Source: Verrucomicrobiales bacterium (GTDB taxonomy: Bacteria > Verrucomicrobiota > Verrucomicrobiia > Verrucomicrobiales > SLCJ01). Taken from it: a stretch of 45,726 bases of DNA. Location: contig JAGXGH010000132.1 of assembly GCA_024636835.1 (NCBI GenBank), forward strand, positions 1-45,726. The letters are read 5' to 3'. Below, piece after piece: positions 8,587-16,607 of this stretch. Under the pieces are notes generated by a model, which did not search any database, had not been told where the DNA came from, and saw only the letters and a list, made by a program, of their open reading frames with translations. Positions within the stretch are counted from its first letter, which is position 1; the number at the start of each line of letters is the position of its first letter. The position numbers and the translations under genes were made by a program.

Positions 8587-10002
8587 ATGCGTCTCCGTTC
8601 ATTCATCCTTATCTTCGCATCGTGCGGCTTCCTGCCATGCCCGACACACGGAAAAGACGAATCAACAACACTCGTAAAGTCAATCGAGCAATTGCAGAAA
8701 TCCGTCTCTGTTGCGAAACCTGGCGACGTCATTGTCTTGGCCGACGGCATCTACGATCAACGCTACAAGCTATCGGCAAAAGGAACCGTCGACAAACCGA
8801 TCATCATTCGTGCCGAAACCTCAGGGGATGTCGTGATCAAACAAGCCCTCGACCTTCAAGGCGAATATGTCTCACTGGTGGGCATACAGTTCTCAGATAA
8901 AGGATCGGTAGCGATCAAAGGGCGCGGATGCCGCTTCAGCCGCTGTGTGATGACCAACGTGCAGTCCGGGAAATGGCTCACCGTTGCCGCTGGAAGTAAG
9001 AATATCGAGATCGACCACTGCCGCTTTGAAAACAAGAAAAACAACCTCGAAATGCAACGAGGTTGTCAACTCATCCAAATCACGGTGCTCAATAAAAATG
9101 AGCGCCATCACATCCACCACAATCATTTCCGCGATGTCCCAAGAGGCCCAAGCGGCAATGGTTATGAAACCCTGCAACTCATCACCAAGGGGAACCCGAA
9201 GAATCCGAAAGCTGGCCATTCTGAGACGACCATCGAAAACAACCTCTTCGAGCGTTGCAACGGTGAAGCCGAAATCATCTCGATCAAATCCAATGGCAAT
9301 CTGATCCGCGGAAACACCTTTCGAGCGTGTCAGGGTTCGCTCGTCTTCCGTCATGGCGATAGCAACACCGCAAGCTGCAACTACTTCTTTGGCGATGGCG
9401 AAAAAGGCAGCGGCGGAGTTCGAATGCAGGGCTCGGACCACGTTGTGGCTAACAATTACTTCTCCGGTCTTGAATCATCGGCCATCACGATGATGGACGG
9501 CACCACAGATGATTTTTACGTCCGCGTCGAAAGGGTTCACGTCCTTTTCAACACCTTCCTCAACTGCCAGACGGACATGACCGTGGGAGTGAAACATTCG
9601 AAATACCCCAATGGCAGCACACCAAAAGACTGCCTTGTTGCTGGAAACATTTTCTATACGGCACCCGGCCACAACGCTGGGATAATCCTCCAGCTGATAA
9701 AAAACGACCCACCTGAGGCATGGCGCTGGGTCGATAACACCGCCTACGGCAAACTTGGCATCGCAGCGACCGACGGGATCCACGAAGGAGACCCTAACCT
9801 CAGCATCCGGAAGACAGGCTTGGCGACACCAACTTCATCAACCCCCTCAGCAAAAAAACTACCCGAAGAAGCCGCATCACTCACGACAGACATCCTCGGT
9901 AATGCACGAGGAAAACAACCTACGCTTGGCGCGATTGAATACCCGGTGAAGACAATCAAGGCTCCACTCACCGCCCAACAGGTCGGCCCCGTAGCGCGAT
10001 AG
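8587..10002 (+). CDS. polysaccharide lyase family 6 (alginate lyase / chondroitinase B-like)
   Basis: The open frame begins at 8533, overlapping the previous gene by 16 bases, but residue 19 (ATG at 8587) starts a normal signal peptide, MRLRSFILIFASCGF then LPCPTHG, and is the better start. The mature protein is a right-handed beta-helix of the PL6 family. In long-frame numbering, the calcium-binding NGEAE lies at 233-237, the catalytic Lys in SIKS at 242, and the catalytic Arg in FRHGD at 263. PL6 enzymes cleave alginate or dermatan/chondroitin sulfate by beta-elimination. Nearby sulfatases make a sulfated uronate polymer plausible, and alginate is equally possible. Confidence 0.85.
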   Translation: MRLRSFILIFASCGFLPCPTHGKDESTTLVKSIEQLQKSVSVAKPGDVIVLADGIYDQRYKLSAKGTVDKPIIIRAETSGDVVIKQALDLQGEYVSLVGIQFSDKGSVAIKGRGCRFSRCVMTNVQSGKWLTVAAGSKNIEIDHCRFENKKNNLEMQRGCQLIQITVLNKNERHHIHHNHFRDVPRGPSGNGYETLQLITKGNPKNPKAGHSETTIENNLFERCNGEAEIISIKSNGNLIRGNTFRACQGSLVFRHGDSNTASCNYFFGDGEKGSGGVRMQGSDHVVANNYFSGLESSAITMMDGTTDDFYVRVERVHVLFNTFLNCQTDMTVGVKHSKYPNGSTPKDCLVAGNIFYTAPGHNAGIILQLIKNDPPEAWRWVDNTAYGKLGIAATDGIHEGDPNLSIRKTGLATPTSSTPSAKKLPEEAASLTTDILGNARGKQPTLGAIEYPVKTIKAPLTAQQVGPVAR

Positions 10003-10028
10003 AGATCAAATCACAGCGAACCTATCAG

Positions 10029-10051
10029 GTAATATTACCAAGATTTGGTAT
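10029..10051. repeat. dispersed intergenic repeat, copy 2 (palindrome only)
   Basis: The palindrome TACCAAGATTTGGTA lies at 10036-10050, overlapping a second perfect palindrome GGTAATATTACC at 10029-10040. Only the palindromic end of the repeat is present; the CGCCGCGCACAAG core is missing. It sits in the 55-base gap between two convergent genes, a position where a bidirectional terminator could act, although no T tract follows. Confidence 0.65.
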
Positions 10052-10057
10052 CAGTGA

Positions 10058-11596
10058 TCACTTCCCTTTGAACTTGGTCCACTCGCGATGATGATGTGGC
10101 GGCCCCTCTTCGCTTACCGGCCCCCGCTCCTTCGCTGGCGCCATCAAGACATCCTTCGCCATACGGTGCCATTCCTTCGACATCCGCTCGACGATCTCCG
10201 GATGCTGAGCCGCAACATTGTTCAATTCGGCTCGGTCCTCAGCCATGTTGTAGAGCTCCCATGCCTTGCTTTGGTAACTTACCAGCTTCCAATCTCCATC
10301 GCGCAGGCCACGGTCTTTATTGAAGAGCAAATGGATCGGTGGGCGAGATTCCATGCCCTTACCATCGAATACCGGCTTCAATGAAACTCCCGCCAGTGGC
10401 GTCGGTTCGCGTCCTGGCCATTCACTGGGGATTTTGGCTCCTGCAATCTCAGCCAGAGTCGGTAAAACATCCACCAAATGAGCTGGAGTTTCCACCACGG
10501 CACCCGGCTCGGTCTTTAAACCCGCCGGCCAGTGTATAATGGCTGGCGTTGAGGCACCTCCCTCGAACTGATTCTGCTTATAGAAGCGAAATGGCGTGTT
10601 GCGCGCCCACGCCCAAGCGGTGCTGTCGGTCCAGCGAGTAAGCGGATCCCACGGCATCAGTTCCGGCTGAAGGTTGTGACGATCGTAAGGACAAGCTCCG
10701 TTGTCCGAGAAGAAAAGGATGATGGTGTTATCCAGTTCACCGTTCTTTTCGAGATCCGCTACCACCCGGCCGATCTCTTGATCGACCCGGTCGATCATCG
10801 CCGCAAGCGTGGTCATACGTTTCTCTTCCCACTGCTTGGTTTCCTCAGGAAGGCCATCCCAGGCAGGAATGTGTCCGGGACGTTCGGACGGAGTAAAATC
10901 GTCTCCGAAAAGCTTCATCTCCTGCTGACGAGCCACACGTGCATCGCGCACCGCGTCCCATCCCTTGGCATAACGACCTTCGTATTTCTTGTAGTCTTCC
11001 TTGAGCGCATGCAGTGGAGCGTGCGGAGCGTTGAATGCCATGTAACAAAGCCATGGTTTTTTGACCTCACGTGCTTCAGCAAGGAATTTCAACGCAAAAT
11101 CCGCATTGGCGACCGTGGTGTAGAACCCTTTTTCAGGCACCTCCCATTTCTCTCCGTTGAGGCGGAAGGTCTTATCCCCTTTAAAGAAGTGAGTGGCGCC
11201 GGAAAGGTGACCCCAGTAACGCTGAAATCCGAAATCTGTTGGCTCTTTAGTCAGATGCCACTTACCCGTCATTGTGGTGAAGTATCCCGCAGGTTGCAGC
11301 ACCTCGGGAATCGTCACCGCACGACTCAGACTTTCATCGCCGGCCTGGCGGCACCAACGTCCTGACAACAAACTGACGCGCGAAGAATGACACTTGGCTG
11401 TTGAATAGAAGTTGCTGAATCGCAGCCCGTTGTCAGCAAGACGATCGAGCACAGGCGTCTCGATCTCCGAGCCGTAACAGCCAATATCGGACCACCCTAG
11501 ATCGTCCGTTAGAATGAGCAGGACGTTGGGCTGCTCGGCATTCGCCGGAGCAATCGCTGACAAGCAGCACGCCAGGGTAACAAGAAGATGTTTCAT
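10058..11596 (-). CDS. S1-family sulfatase with variant active-site motif
   Basis: The 512-residue secreted protein has a signal peptide (MKHLLVTLACC, cleaved near APANA) and the type I sulfatase fold. Metal-binding Asp31/Asp32 lie in LTDDLGWSD, GKWH follows near 131, and SDNGA lies further on. The cysteine converted to formylglycine is Cys69 in CHSSR, where the canonical motif is C-x-P/A-S-R, so the Pro/Ala position is Ser. Whether the maturation enzyme accepts this is uncertain. It removes sulfate esters from a carbohydrate by inference. It is 101 bases downstream of a second sulfatase gene on the same strand and convergent with the PL6 gene. Confidence 0.85.
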   Translation of the reverse strand: MKHLLVTLACCLSAIAPANAEQPNVLLILTDDLGWSDIGCYGSEIETPVLDRLADNGLRFSNFYSTAKCHSSRVSLLSGRWCRQAGDESLSRAVTIPEVLQPAGYFTTMTGKWHLTKEPTDFGFQRYWGHLSGATHFFKGDKTFRLNGEKWEVPEKGFYTTVANADFALKFLAEAREVKKPWLCYMAFNAPHAPLHALKEDYKKYEGRYAKGWDAVRDARVARQQEMKLFGDDFTPSERPGHIPAWDGLPEETKQWEEKRMTTLAAMIDRVDQEIGRVVADLEKNGELDNTIILFFSDNGACPYDRHNLQPELMPWDPLTRWTDSTAWAWARNTPFRFYKQNQFEGGASTPAIIHWPAGLKTEPGAVVETPAHLVDVLPTLAEIAGAKIPSEWPGREPTPLAGVSLKPVFDGKGMESRPPIHLLFNKDRGLRDGDWKLVSYQSKAWELYNMAEDRAELNNVAAQHPEIVERMSKEWHRMAKDVLMAPAKERGPVSEEGPPHHHREWTKFKGK

Positions 11597-11697
11597 ACCG
11601 TTTCTATATTTTTATTTGCGATTAATGGCGCGGTTATTGAGTTACCAATTCATTACTCACGGACCGCATCACGTTTAAGCTTTACAGGGTTCCACTA

Positions 11698-13041
11698 TCA
11701 TTTCAGTGGCTTCTGCCATGGGGTTGCTCCACCACGCTGGATATGATGGCTCAGTCGTTTGGAGAGTTTCTGGAATTTCTTGTTCTCGCTGGCGGCCAGG
11801 TCTTTTTCCTCATAGGGATCTTCATTGAGGTTGTAGAGTTCGAGCGGGCTAAAAGGATCGTTCTGCATCAGTTTCCAGCCATCCACAATGATCGCCTGAT
11901 AGGCTTTACCAGCATGCCCCCCTCCTTCCCGGCGCACGAAATACAGCTCCCGGCCCGGCGTTTGAAATTCCTCGCCCTTGATCAGCGGCAGAAGACTAAC
12001 AGCATCCAGATCATCGCGAAGTTCTCCACCGGCGATGTCGATGAAAGTAGCGAAAATATCAAAGGTCAGCCCTTGGTAGTCACTCGTAGTGCCCGACTTG
12101 ACCTGCCCCGGCCAGCGCACGGAAAACGGCACCTTGAGACCACCGTCGTAGTGGTCCTGCTTTCCACCTCGCCACGGGTCGTTATTCTGATGATGCTGTA
12201 TGGATCCACCATTATCGGAAGTGAACACGACCACCGTATTCTCCGCTAACCCGGATTCGTCGAGTGTTTCAAGCACGCGCCCTATCGCCGCATCGAGGTG
12301 TTCGACAAATGCCACGGACTTCACCCGGTTTGCATCCATTTCCGGCTGGCGTTTACTCACTTTTTCCACCCATTCCTTGGGCGGCTGAATGGGAAAATGC
12401 GGCGCGTTATAGGCGAGGAAGAGAAAAAACGGTTCGTCCTTTTTACCATTGCGATCATTAAGGTAATCGATCGCCCAGTCGGTAAACATATCGGTGGCAT
12501 GTTTGGTTGGTTGGACGACTTCCTTATCGCGCCGCAGGAAGTTGATACCGCCGCGCTTGCAGTTGTAATAATCGTTCATCATGTCCCCAAGAAACCCGTG
12601 GAAGAAATCGAATCCGCGGTCATTGGGGATGTTGGGCGCTTCAATACCCAAGTGCCACTTACCGACCAGCGCGGTGTGATAACCCACCTTATTCAGTTCA
12701 TCGGCGAGTGTCGGCACTGAGGGGTCGAGATAACCATAGGAACGTTCAGGCTCAGTGCGAATCACACCGGGAGCGCCGGCTCGGTCCGCATAAATACCCG
12801 TCAGCAAGGCTGCGCGCGATGGAGTGCACACCGTGCAGTTGGCCCGCATGTTCGTGAACAACATGCCCTCCTTGCCGATGCGATCCATGTTCGGGGTGAC
12901 GATGTCCGTTTTGCCATAGGCCGAGATATCGCCGTAGCCCTGGTCATCCGTGTAAATGATCACGAAGTTGGGTTTATCCGCCGCTACTACCGAAGTAAGC
13001 AGTAGCCCTGTAAGCGTCAGTGCGCCGATGATGGATTTCAT
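11698..13041 (-). CDS. S1-family sulfatase (arylsulfatase A-like)
   Basis: The 447-residue secreted protein has a signal peptide (1-21, SVVAA) and a canonical sulfatase signature CTPSR-AALLTG with the formylglycine cysteine at 72. Metal ligands Asp32/Asp33 lie in YTDDQGYGD, followed by GKWHLG and SDNGG. Length fits type I sulfatases acting on polysaccharide fragments. A formylglycine-generating enzyme is needed but none is recognised in the window; the SUMF1-like domain on the kinase at 31.0-33.7 kb is not an obvious substitute. It is upstream of the second sulfatase gene, so both may share a promoter in 13042-13288. Confidence 0.9.
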   Translation of the reverse strand: MKSIIGALTLTGLLLTSVVAADKPNFVIIYTDDQGYGDISAYGKTDIVTPNMDRIGKEGMLFTNMRANCTVCTPSRAALLTGIYADRAGAPGVIRTEPERSYGYLDPSVPTLADELNKVGYHTALVGKWHLGIEAPNIPNDRGFDFFHGFLGDMMNDYYNCKRGGINFLRRDKEVVQPTKHATDMFTDWAIDYLNDRNGKKDEPFFLFLAYNAPHFPIQPPKEWVEKVSKRQPEMDANRVKSVAFVEHLDAAIGRVLETLDESGLAENTVVVFTSDNGGSIQHHQNNDPWRGGKQDHYDGGLKVPFSVRWPGQVKSGTTSDYQGLTFDIFATFIDIAGGELRDDLDAVSLLPLIKGEEFQTPGRELYFVRREGGGHAGKAYQAIIVDGWKLMQNDPFSPLELYNLNEDPYEEKDLAASENKKFQKLSKRLSHHIQRGGATPWQKPLK

Positions 13042-13288
13042 AGAGTCTCTAGGTTGATTCGTTTTCGTTCTTATCGCTTATTGCCACTATCCGTGAGCAG
13101 GGTTCAGCGCTTTATCAGCTTATTCAATAACACAGTAACTACTAGGCCATGAGTAAAGTTCTTTCGATGGCGACTAATGTCGATCAACGATGATACGCCC
13201 TGATCACTTGTTTTCGTGTCATTCATGGTCGTAAGTCCCCACACGTAACCACCGATCAGTAAAAAAATGAGTCAGCAAAAGAGCAAAA

Positions 13289-13314
13289 GGGTCAGTCCTT
13301 TCATATTGACATTT
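13289..13314 (+). repeat. left inverted repeat of the RAYT unit
   Basis: GGGTCAGTCCTTTCATATT continues as GACATTT. Its inverted partner lies at 14342-14367, with a single G/A difference. The stop codon of the transposase (13301-13303) falls inside this repeat, so element end and gene end coincide. The gap 13042-13288 between the sulfatase and this repeat shows nothing else recognisable. Confidence 0.85.
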
Positions 13315-14308
13315 CACGAAGCTTCCGAAGTCTTCTTTGCAATGACTTGGAGTCCCTGACACGTGCCACAGCTCGACTCACGGTTGGTGAGCTGCTGTAG
13401 CCAAGTCGCTCAGCGATCCATGCGTTGGAGACTTTGGTCAGTTGGCGAAGTAGAGACGCGACGAGTGCTTTCTCGTCCATGAACTTTCCATGGCCTCGAA
13501 GTTTTCCAGAGTCCTTTGGCAGGTCGAGGGCCACGAGTGCCTTGTCGGCGCGTTTGGCGGCAGCGTGTTCGTCGTGCAGCCGAACCGGCTCGCCGGATAG
13601 ACTCTCTCTTTTCGGTTTCCGTAAACTGTTCGGGACTAGCTTCAGCAAGCTCTTGCCAAAATCTTGCGAACCGAGAAACCAGCCACGGCGCAAAACTTTG
13701 AATGTTCCTTGATCGAGGGTCAGGTCGTTGCTCAATGCTCTTTTTTCCAGATAGGCTGCATAGCTTCGTCTGCCCCGCCGATCATCGCTGAGTGAGAATT
13801 CTTCCATTACACGGGTGGTCGATATCCATGCGGGGGCTTTGCGTTTGTCATAGAAGTTGAAACTGCTCCAGCGGTAGGAGCCAAGCTTCTTTCCAGTGCT
13901 TGCACCCACCCAGCCGGTGCGAGCTGGATTGAGATGGATATAATCAGCGACAACCTTGAAATAGCCGTCTGTTCTATTTCCGGCATCAACAGGTATGGAT
14001 TTGTAGCGCCCTTGGAAAACGTGACCGCGGCGCTTGCTGCGCCGGTTCCATCCAAGCGCGAAAACGCCCATCATCCAGCGCATGCCGTCGACCAGATTGG
14101 CTTCCGGGGTTTCGAGCAGTATATGAAAATGGTTGCCCATGAGGACATAGGCGTGAGTCTTCCATCCATGACTATCGTGTAATTGCATCATCAAATCGAG
14201 CAACGCATTACGATCGTCATCGGTGTCGAAGATGTTCATTCCCCCATCACCGCGAGCCATGACATGGTATACCGCACCTGGGTATTCAATGCGAGGTGGA
14301 CGAGGCAT
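13301..14308 (-). CDS. REP-associated tyrosine transposase (RAYT, Y1_Tnp / IS200-like)
   Basis: The 335-residue protein has the HUH single-strand nuclease signature His60-Phe-His62 in MGNHFHILLETP, the typical YHVMARG start at about 14-20, and the catalytic Tyr102 in GHVFQGRYKS. The C-terminal half carries a helix-turn-helix-like region (SNAWIAERLGYSSSPTVSRA), as in many transposases of this group in Verrucomicrobiota and Planctomycetota. RAYTs cut and move single-stranded hairpin sequences and are usually domesticated single copies flanked by REP-type palindromes. Here the gene is exactly bracketed by inverted repeats, so it could still be a mobile unit. Confidence 0.9.
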   Translation of the reverse strand: MPRPPRIEYPGAVYHVMARGDGGMNIFDTDDDRNALLDLMMQLHDSHGWKTHAYVLMGNHFHILLETPEANLVDGMRWMMGVFALGWNRRSKRRGHVFQGRYKSIPVDAGNRTDGYFKVVADYIHLNPARTGWVGASTGKKLGSYRWSSFNFYDKRKAPAWISTTRVMEEFSLSDDRRGRRSYAAYLEKRALSNDLTLDQGTFKVLRRGWFLGSQDFGKSLLKLVPNSLRKPKRESLSGEPVRLHDEHAAAKRADKALVALDLPKDSGKLRGHGKFMDEKALVASLLRQLTKVSNAWIAERLGYSSSPTVSRAVARVRDSKSLQRRLRKLREMSI

Positions 14309-14341
14309 AAAGAAATCCTAAGCACAAGGGGAAAGTAGTGT

Positions 14342-14367
14342 AAATGTTAATATGAAAGGACTGACCC
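14342..14367 (-). repeat. right inverted repeat of the RAYT unit
   Basis: Read on the minus strand, this is GGGTCAGTCCTTTCATATT followed by AACATTT, matching the left repeat with one substitution. It lies 34 bases upstream of the transposase start and may include promoter elements of the gene. The next bases, TGATAG on the minus strand, recur with CCCC/GGGG at 14493-14505. Confidence 0.85.
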
Positions 14368-14492
14368 CTATCACTAGTTCTCTCGCGCTAGCGCCATTTC
14401 CAAATGCTCAAGCATAGGCAACTGTAGGTGAGACGTGTCGGCTCACTCTATTACCCCAGCAAAGCTGCCAATCAATTTAACAATTGCGTTAG

Positions 14493-14505
14493 CTGACCCC
14501 TATCA
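14493..14505 (+). repeat. short direct repeat of the RAYT right-end flank
   Basis: CTGACCCCTATCA here repeats the outer end of the RAYT right boundary at 14361-14373 exactly. It could be a remnant of a second element end or a preferred target. The surrounding 335-base gap (14309-14643) otherwise holds no gene and no clear attC site. Confidence 0.6.
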
Positions 14506-14643
14506 GGCATATGCTGGGAGCGCTGAGCACTAGCTCGGCACGAATGGTGGAAAATGGCGGGAGGGACTGAGAAAGTTTGACTTCGGCGTTTCTGCGAAAT
14601 TTGATATTTGTTACCTGGCACCAAATCCACGTCTTCAGGGCAA

Positions 14644-15537
14644 TCACTGGACCGACGCAGGAGGGTCCAGTGCAATGGCTTTGTTCTGCAATGACGGTTT
14701 GCCTTTTAAGTATCCCAGCGATTCCAGAAACACATCCATTTCGATGACGGTCTTGGTATAATATTCCTTATCCTTGAAATTAAAGAACGCGTGGCCTTGG
14801 CCCTCGTAAAGCATCAGGTCACATCGGCGCCCCTTGTCTTCCATCCTTTTTTTGTATTCCTCAGCCGTCTTCACGGGGATCAAATGATCCTTAGTGCCCA
14901 GAAAGACAATCGTTGGAGGAGTCTTCGTGCTGATATTGTGCATCGGAGAGAATTCTTCCCAGTATTCCTTGACCCGGTCATGTTCAAAGCCGGTCGGGCC
15001 GTTGTCGTATACAGGATTAAAAAGAACCAGCGCATCAGAGTGGGAACTAATGCTCAAATCCTCACCCTCTTCTTCAAGTTTCTGGGTGGTTCCTGTGGCG
15101 GCTGCTACCTGTCCACCAGCAGATGCTCCACCAGCGGCAATCCTAGTTGGATCGACACCGAGTTCCGCTGCATGCTGGCGAACCCACCTGATGGCTGATT
15201 TTCCGTCCTTTACGCACTCGAGTGGCGTGGTGTTGTTGCGTGATTTTACGCGATAATCAGCGGACATGGCGACCATCCCGCGGGAGGCCAGATACTCACA
15301 GTGCGGATAGAACTGACTCGGCGAACCAATGTTCCATCCGCCTCCGAAAAAGAAGACGATGGCGGGGCGCTTGTCAGTTGGCTTATGTCCCTCTGGAACG
15401 AATAGATGAAGCTTCAGTTCCGTTTTATCGATCGTCTTGTATACGAGGGATTGACTGGGCGTGAAGCCTTCCACTTCAATCGAATATCCCGATGGAGCGA
15501 AGGTGAGCAGAAGCATTACCGTAGAGAGAAATTTCAT
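14644..15537 (-). CDS. secreted alpha/beta hydrolase (esterase, BD-FAE/acetyl-esterase-like)
   Basis: The protein starts at the ATG at 15537 (MKFLSTVMLLLTF, signal peptide to about GYS). A frame extension to 15546 would add three residues. The hydrolase fold shows an oxyanion-hole segment FFFGGGW, the nucleophile elbow GASAGG (Ser142 in long-frame numbering), Asp220 in GTKDHL and His252 in GQGHAFFNF. The family deacylates small esters or polysaccharide acyl groups. The start lies 17 bases after the inner end of an attC-like palindrome, so it is placed like an integron cassette gene, although no trailing attC was found. Confidence 0.75.
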   Translation of the reverse strand: MKFLSTVMLLLTFAPSGYSIEVEGFTPSQSLVYKTIDKTELKLHLFVPEGHKPTDKRPAIVFFFGGGWNIGSPSQFYPHCEYLASRGMVAMSADYRVKSRNNTTPLECVKDGKSAIRWVRQHAAELGVDPTRIAAGGASAGGQVAAATGTTQKLEEEGEDLSISSHSDALVLFNPVYDNGPTGFEHDRVKEYWEEFSPMHNISTKTPPTIVFLGTKDHLIPVKTAEEYKKRMEDKGRRCDLMLYEGQGHAFFNFKDKEYYTKTVIEMDVFLESLGYLKGKPSLQNKAIALDPPASVQ

Positions 15538-15553
15538 TTGTATCACTATTTCT

Positions 15554-15613
15554 ATGCAACGTCAGAGCGCACACATCCCTGACTGGGAGGCGCACGTCGA
15601 TGACAAGTTGAGG
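15554..15613 (-). repeat. attC-like site d (integron cassette recombination site)
   Basis: A 60-base imperfect palindrome. On the minus strand it begins CCTCAAC and ends GTTGCAT. Paired blocks are AAC/GTT at the ends, GTCA (15561-15564)/TGAC (15601-15604), GCGC (15567-15570)/GCGC (15590-15593), and TCCC (15576-15579)/GGGA (15585-15588), with unpaired bases between the blocks as in attC sites. It lies between two minus-strand genes, just before the start of the alpha/beta hydrolase. Confidence 0.55.
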
Positions 15614-15650
15614 GTTTTTATTATGAAAAGCGATCTGAAACACAGCAAGG

Positions 15651-16109
15651 TCAGGGATTGGGTGCTGCGCCTTCTGCATTTTTCATTGTCGCGATGAGAA
15701 GGGTGACCAGAGCTGCCAGATAGAACCATGTCCAAGCAGCAGTCTGAGTCCCATGACCTTGGAGAGCTACTGATACAGATTGACCCAGCGTATAGCCTAG
15801 ACCCCATACATTATTGAAGATGATGTAACCGAGAAGGCCAACAGAGGCAATGACTGTCCCGTATACAACCTTCTTTCGACTGAGGAAAATCCATCCGCAT
15901 AGAATAAGTCCTATCAGTCCGAGCCAAGGTATGATCGCCGTGCGATACTTCGTCATGGAGTTTGCATACATCTGGGGATCAACGTCCAAGCCGCTAAGTT
16001 CGGTTCCACTAGATGTTGTGAAGGTTATTTCGGGGGCAATAATTCCCTTAATGGATAACGCAAAACAGCAGATGAGTGCTGCGATAAAAGTGTAGCGAAT
16101 GTATTTCAT
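15651..16109 (-). CDS. hypothetical four-helix membrane protein (probable integron cassette gene)
   Basis: From the ATG at 16109 (MKYIRYTFIAALICCFALSI) the protein has about 152 residues and four hydrophobic segments: one N-terminal, then IIPWLGLIGLILCGWIFL, VYGTVIASVGLLGYIIFN, and FYLAALVTLLIAT. The region between the first two is polar and probably extracytoplasmic. An alternative start at 16124 overlaps the attC-like site upstream. I recognise no family. The gene is enclosed by attC-like sites c and d, the arrangement of a gene cassette with one ORF, short leader and trailing attC. Confidence 0.6.
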   Translation of the reverse strand: MKYIRYTFIAALICCFALSIKGIIAPEITFTTSSGTELSGLDVDPQMYANSMTKYRTAIIPWLGLIGLILCGWIFLSRKKVVYGTVIASVGLLGYIIFNNVWGLGYTLGQSVSVALQGHGTQTAAWTWFYLAALVTLLIATMKNAEGAAPNP

Positions 16110-16115
16110 TTTGTT

Positions 16116-16170
16116 TAGCAACATCGAGGAGTAGCGCGCCTATGGCGTTGCTACCTCTGCCTTGTTATAC
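16116..16170 (-). repeat. attC-like site c
   Basis: A 55-base imperfect palindrome. On the minus strand it starts GTATAACAAGGC and ends CGATGTTGCTA. Arms pair as AACA/TGTT, GAGG/CCTC, GTAGC (16131-16135)/GCTAC (16150-16154) and CGCC (16137-16140)/GGCG (16144-16147), around a short TAT loop, with asymmetric bulges. Size and geometry are those of short attC sites. The stop codon of the upstream cassette ORF lies inside it, as is common in cassette arrays. Confidence 0.7.
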
Positions 16171-16607
16171 CTTTTAGGGTTTGATGCTCCATTCGCTAAA
16201 GAGTGCAGGTAATCTTTGAACCTTTTTAATTCTTGGGAGAAATCCATATGATCCCACCATTCTCTGTTCGGAACCGTAACTCTGAAATTTCCTTTATTCT
16301 GGACGAGATAAATAGCTGCACCGCTTTCTATCGGCTTCCTGCAGATATCAAGCAGGTTAATCATGATCGCTGAGATGTCGGAGTCTTCAATAAGTAGATC
16401 CGATAATTCTTTTTCTTTTCTCTTCCCGAACAGGTGCAGGCGGTTGTCTGCCTTCAAGTGCCTCTTTGTGAATGACGAGAAATTAAAAATGTTTCGATCA
16501 ACACGCTCTGAGCTGATGACAAAATATGGCTTCGATACGCTGGACGTGAATATGTAACACTCATTCGCTCGTGGCGATCGTGATACCTTTATTCCGTTCA
16601 ATTCCAT
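16140..16607 (-). CDS. hypothetical protein (probable integron cassette gene)
   Basis: A 155-residue soluble protein of no recognised family, with no signal peptide or membrane segment. Its ATG at 16607 follows directly after the GTTGCTA end of attC-like site b, and its stop (16140-16142) lies within attC-like site c. This exact packing between two palindromes is what defines the gene as a cassette. The base composition appears more AT-rich than the neighbouring housekeeping genes, which fits acquisition by transfer. Confidence 0.55.
   Translation of the reverse strand: MELNGIKVSRSPRANECYIFTSSVSKPYFVISSERVDRNIFNFSSFTKRHLKADNRLHLFGKRKEKELSDLLIEDSDISAIMINLLDICRKPIESGAAIYLVQNKGNFRVTVPNREWWDHMDFSQELKRFKDYLHSLANGASNPKRYNKAEVATP

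Noticed and set aside
14380..14643. Fifth attC site after the alpha/beta hydrolase gene
   Set aside because: AAC and GTT pairs exist, but no consistent two-block stem could be built, so a trailing attC is not claimed.
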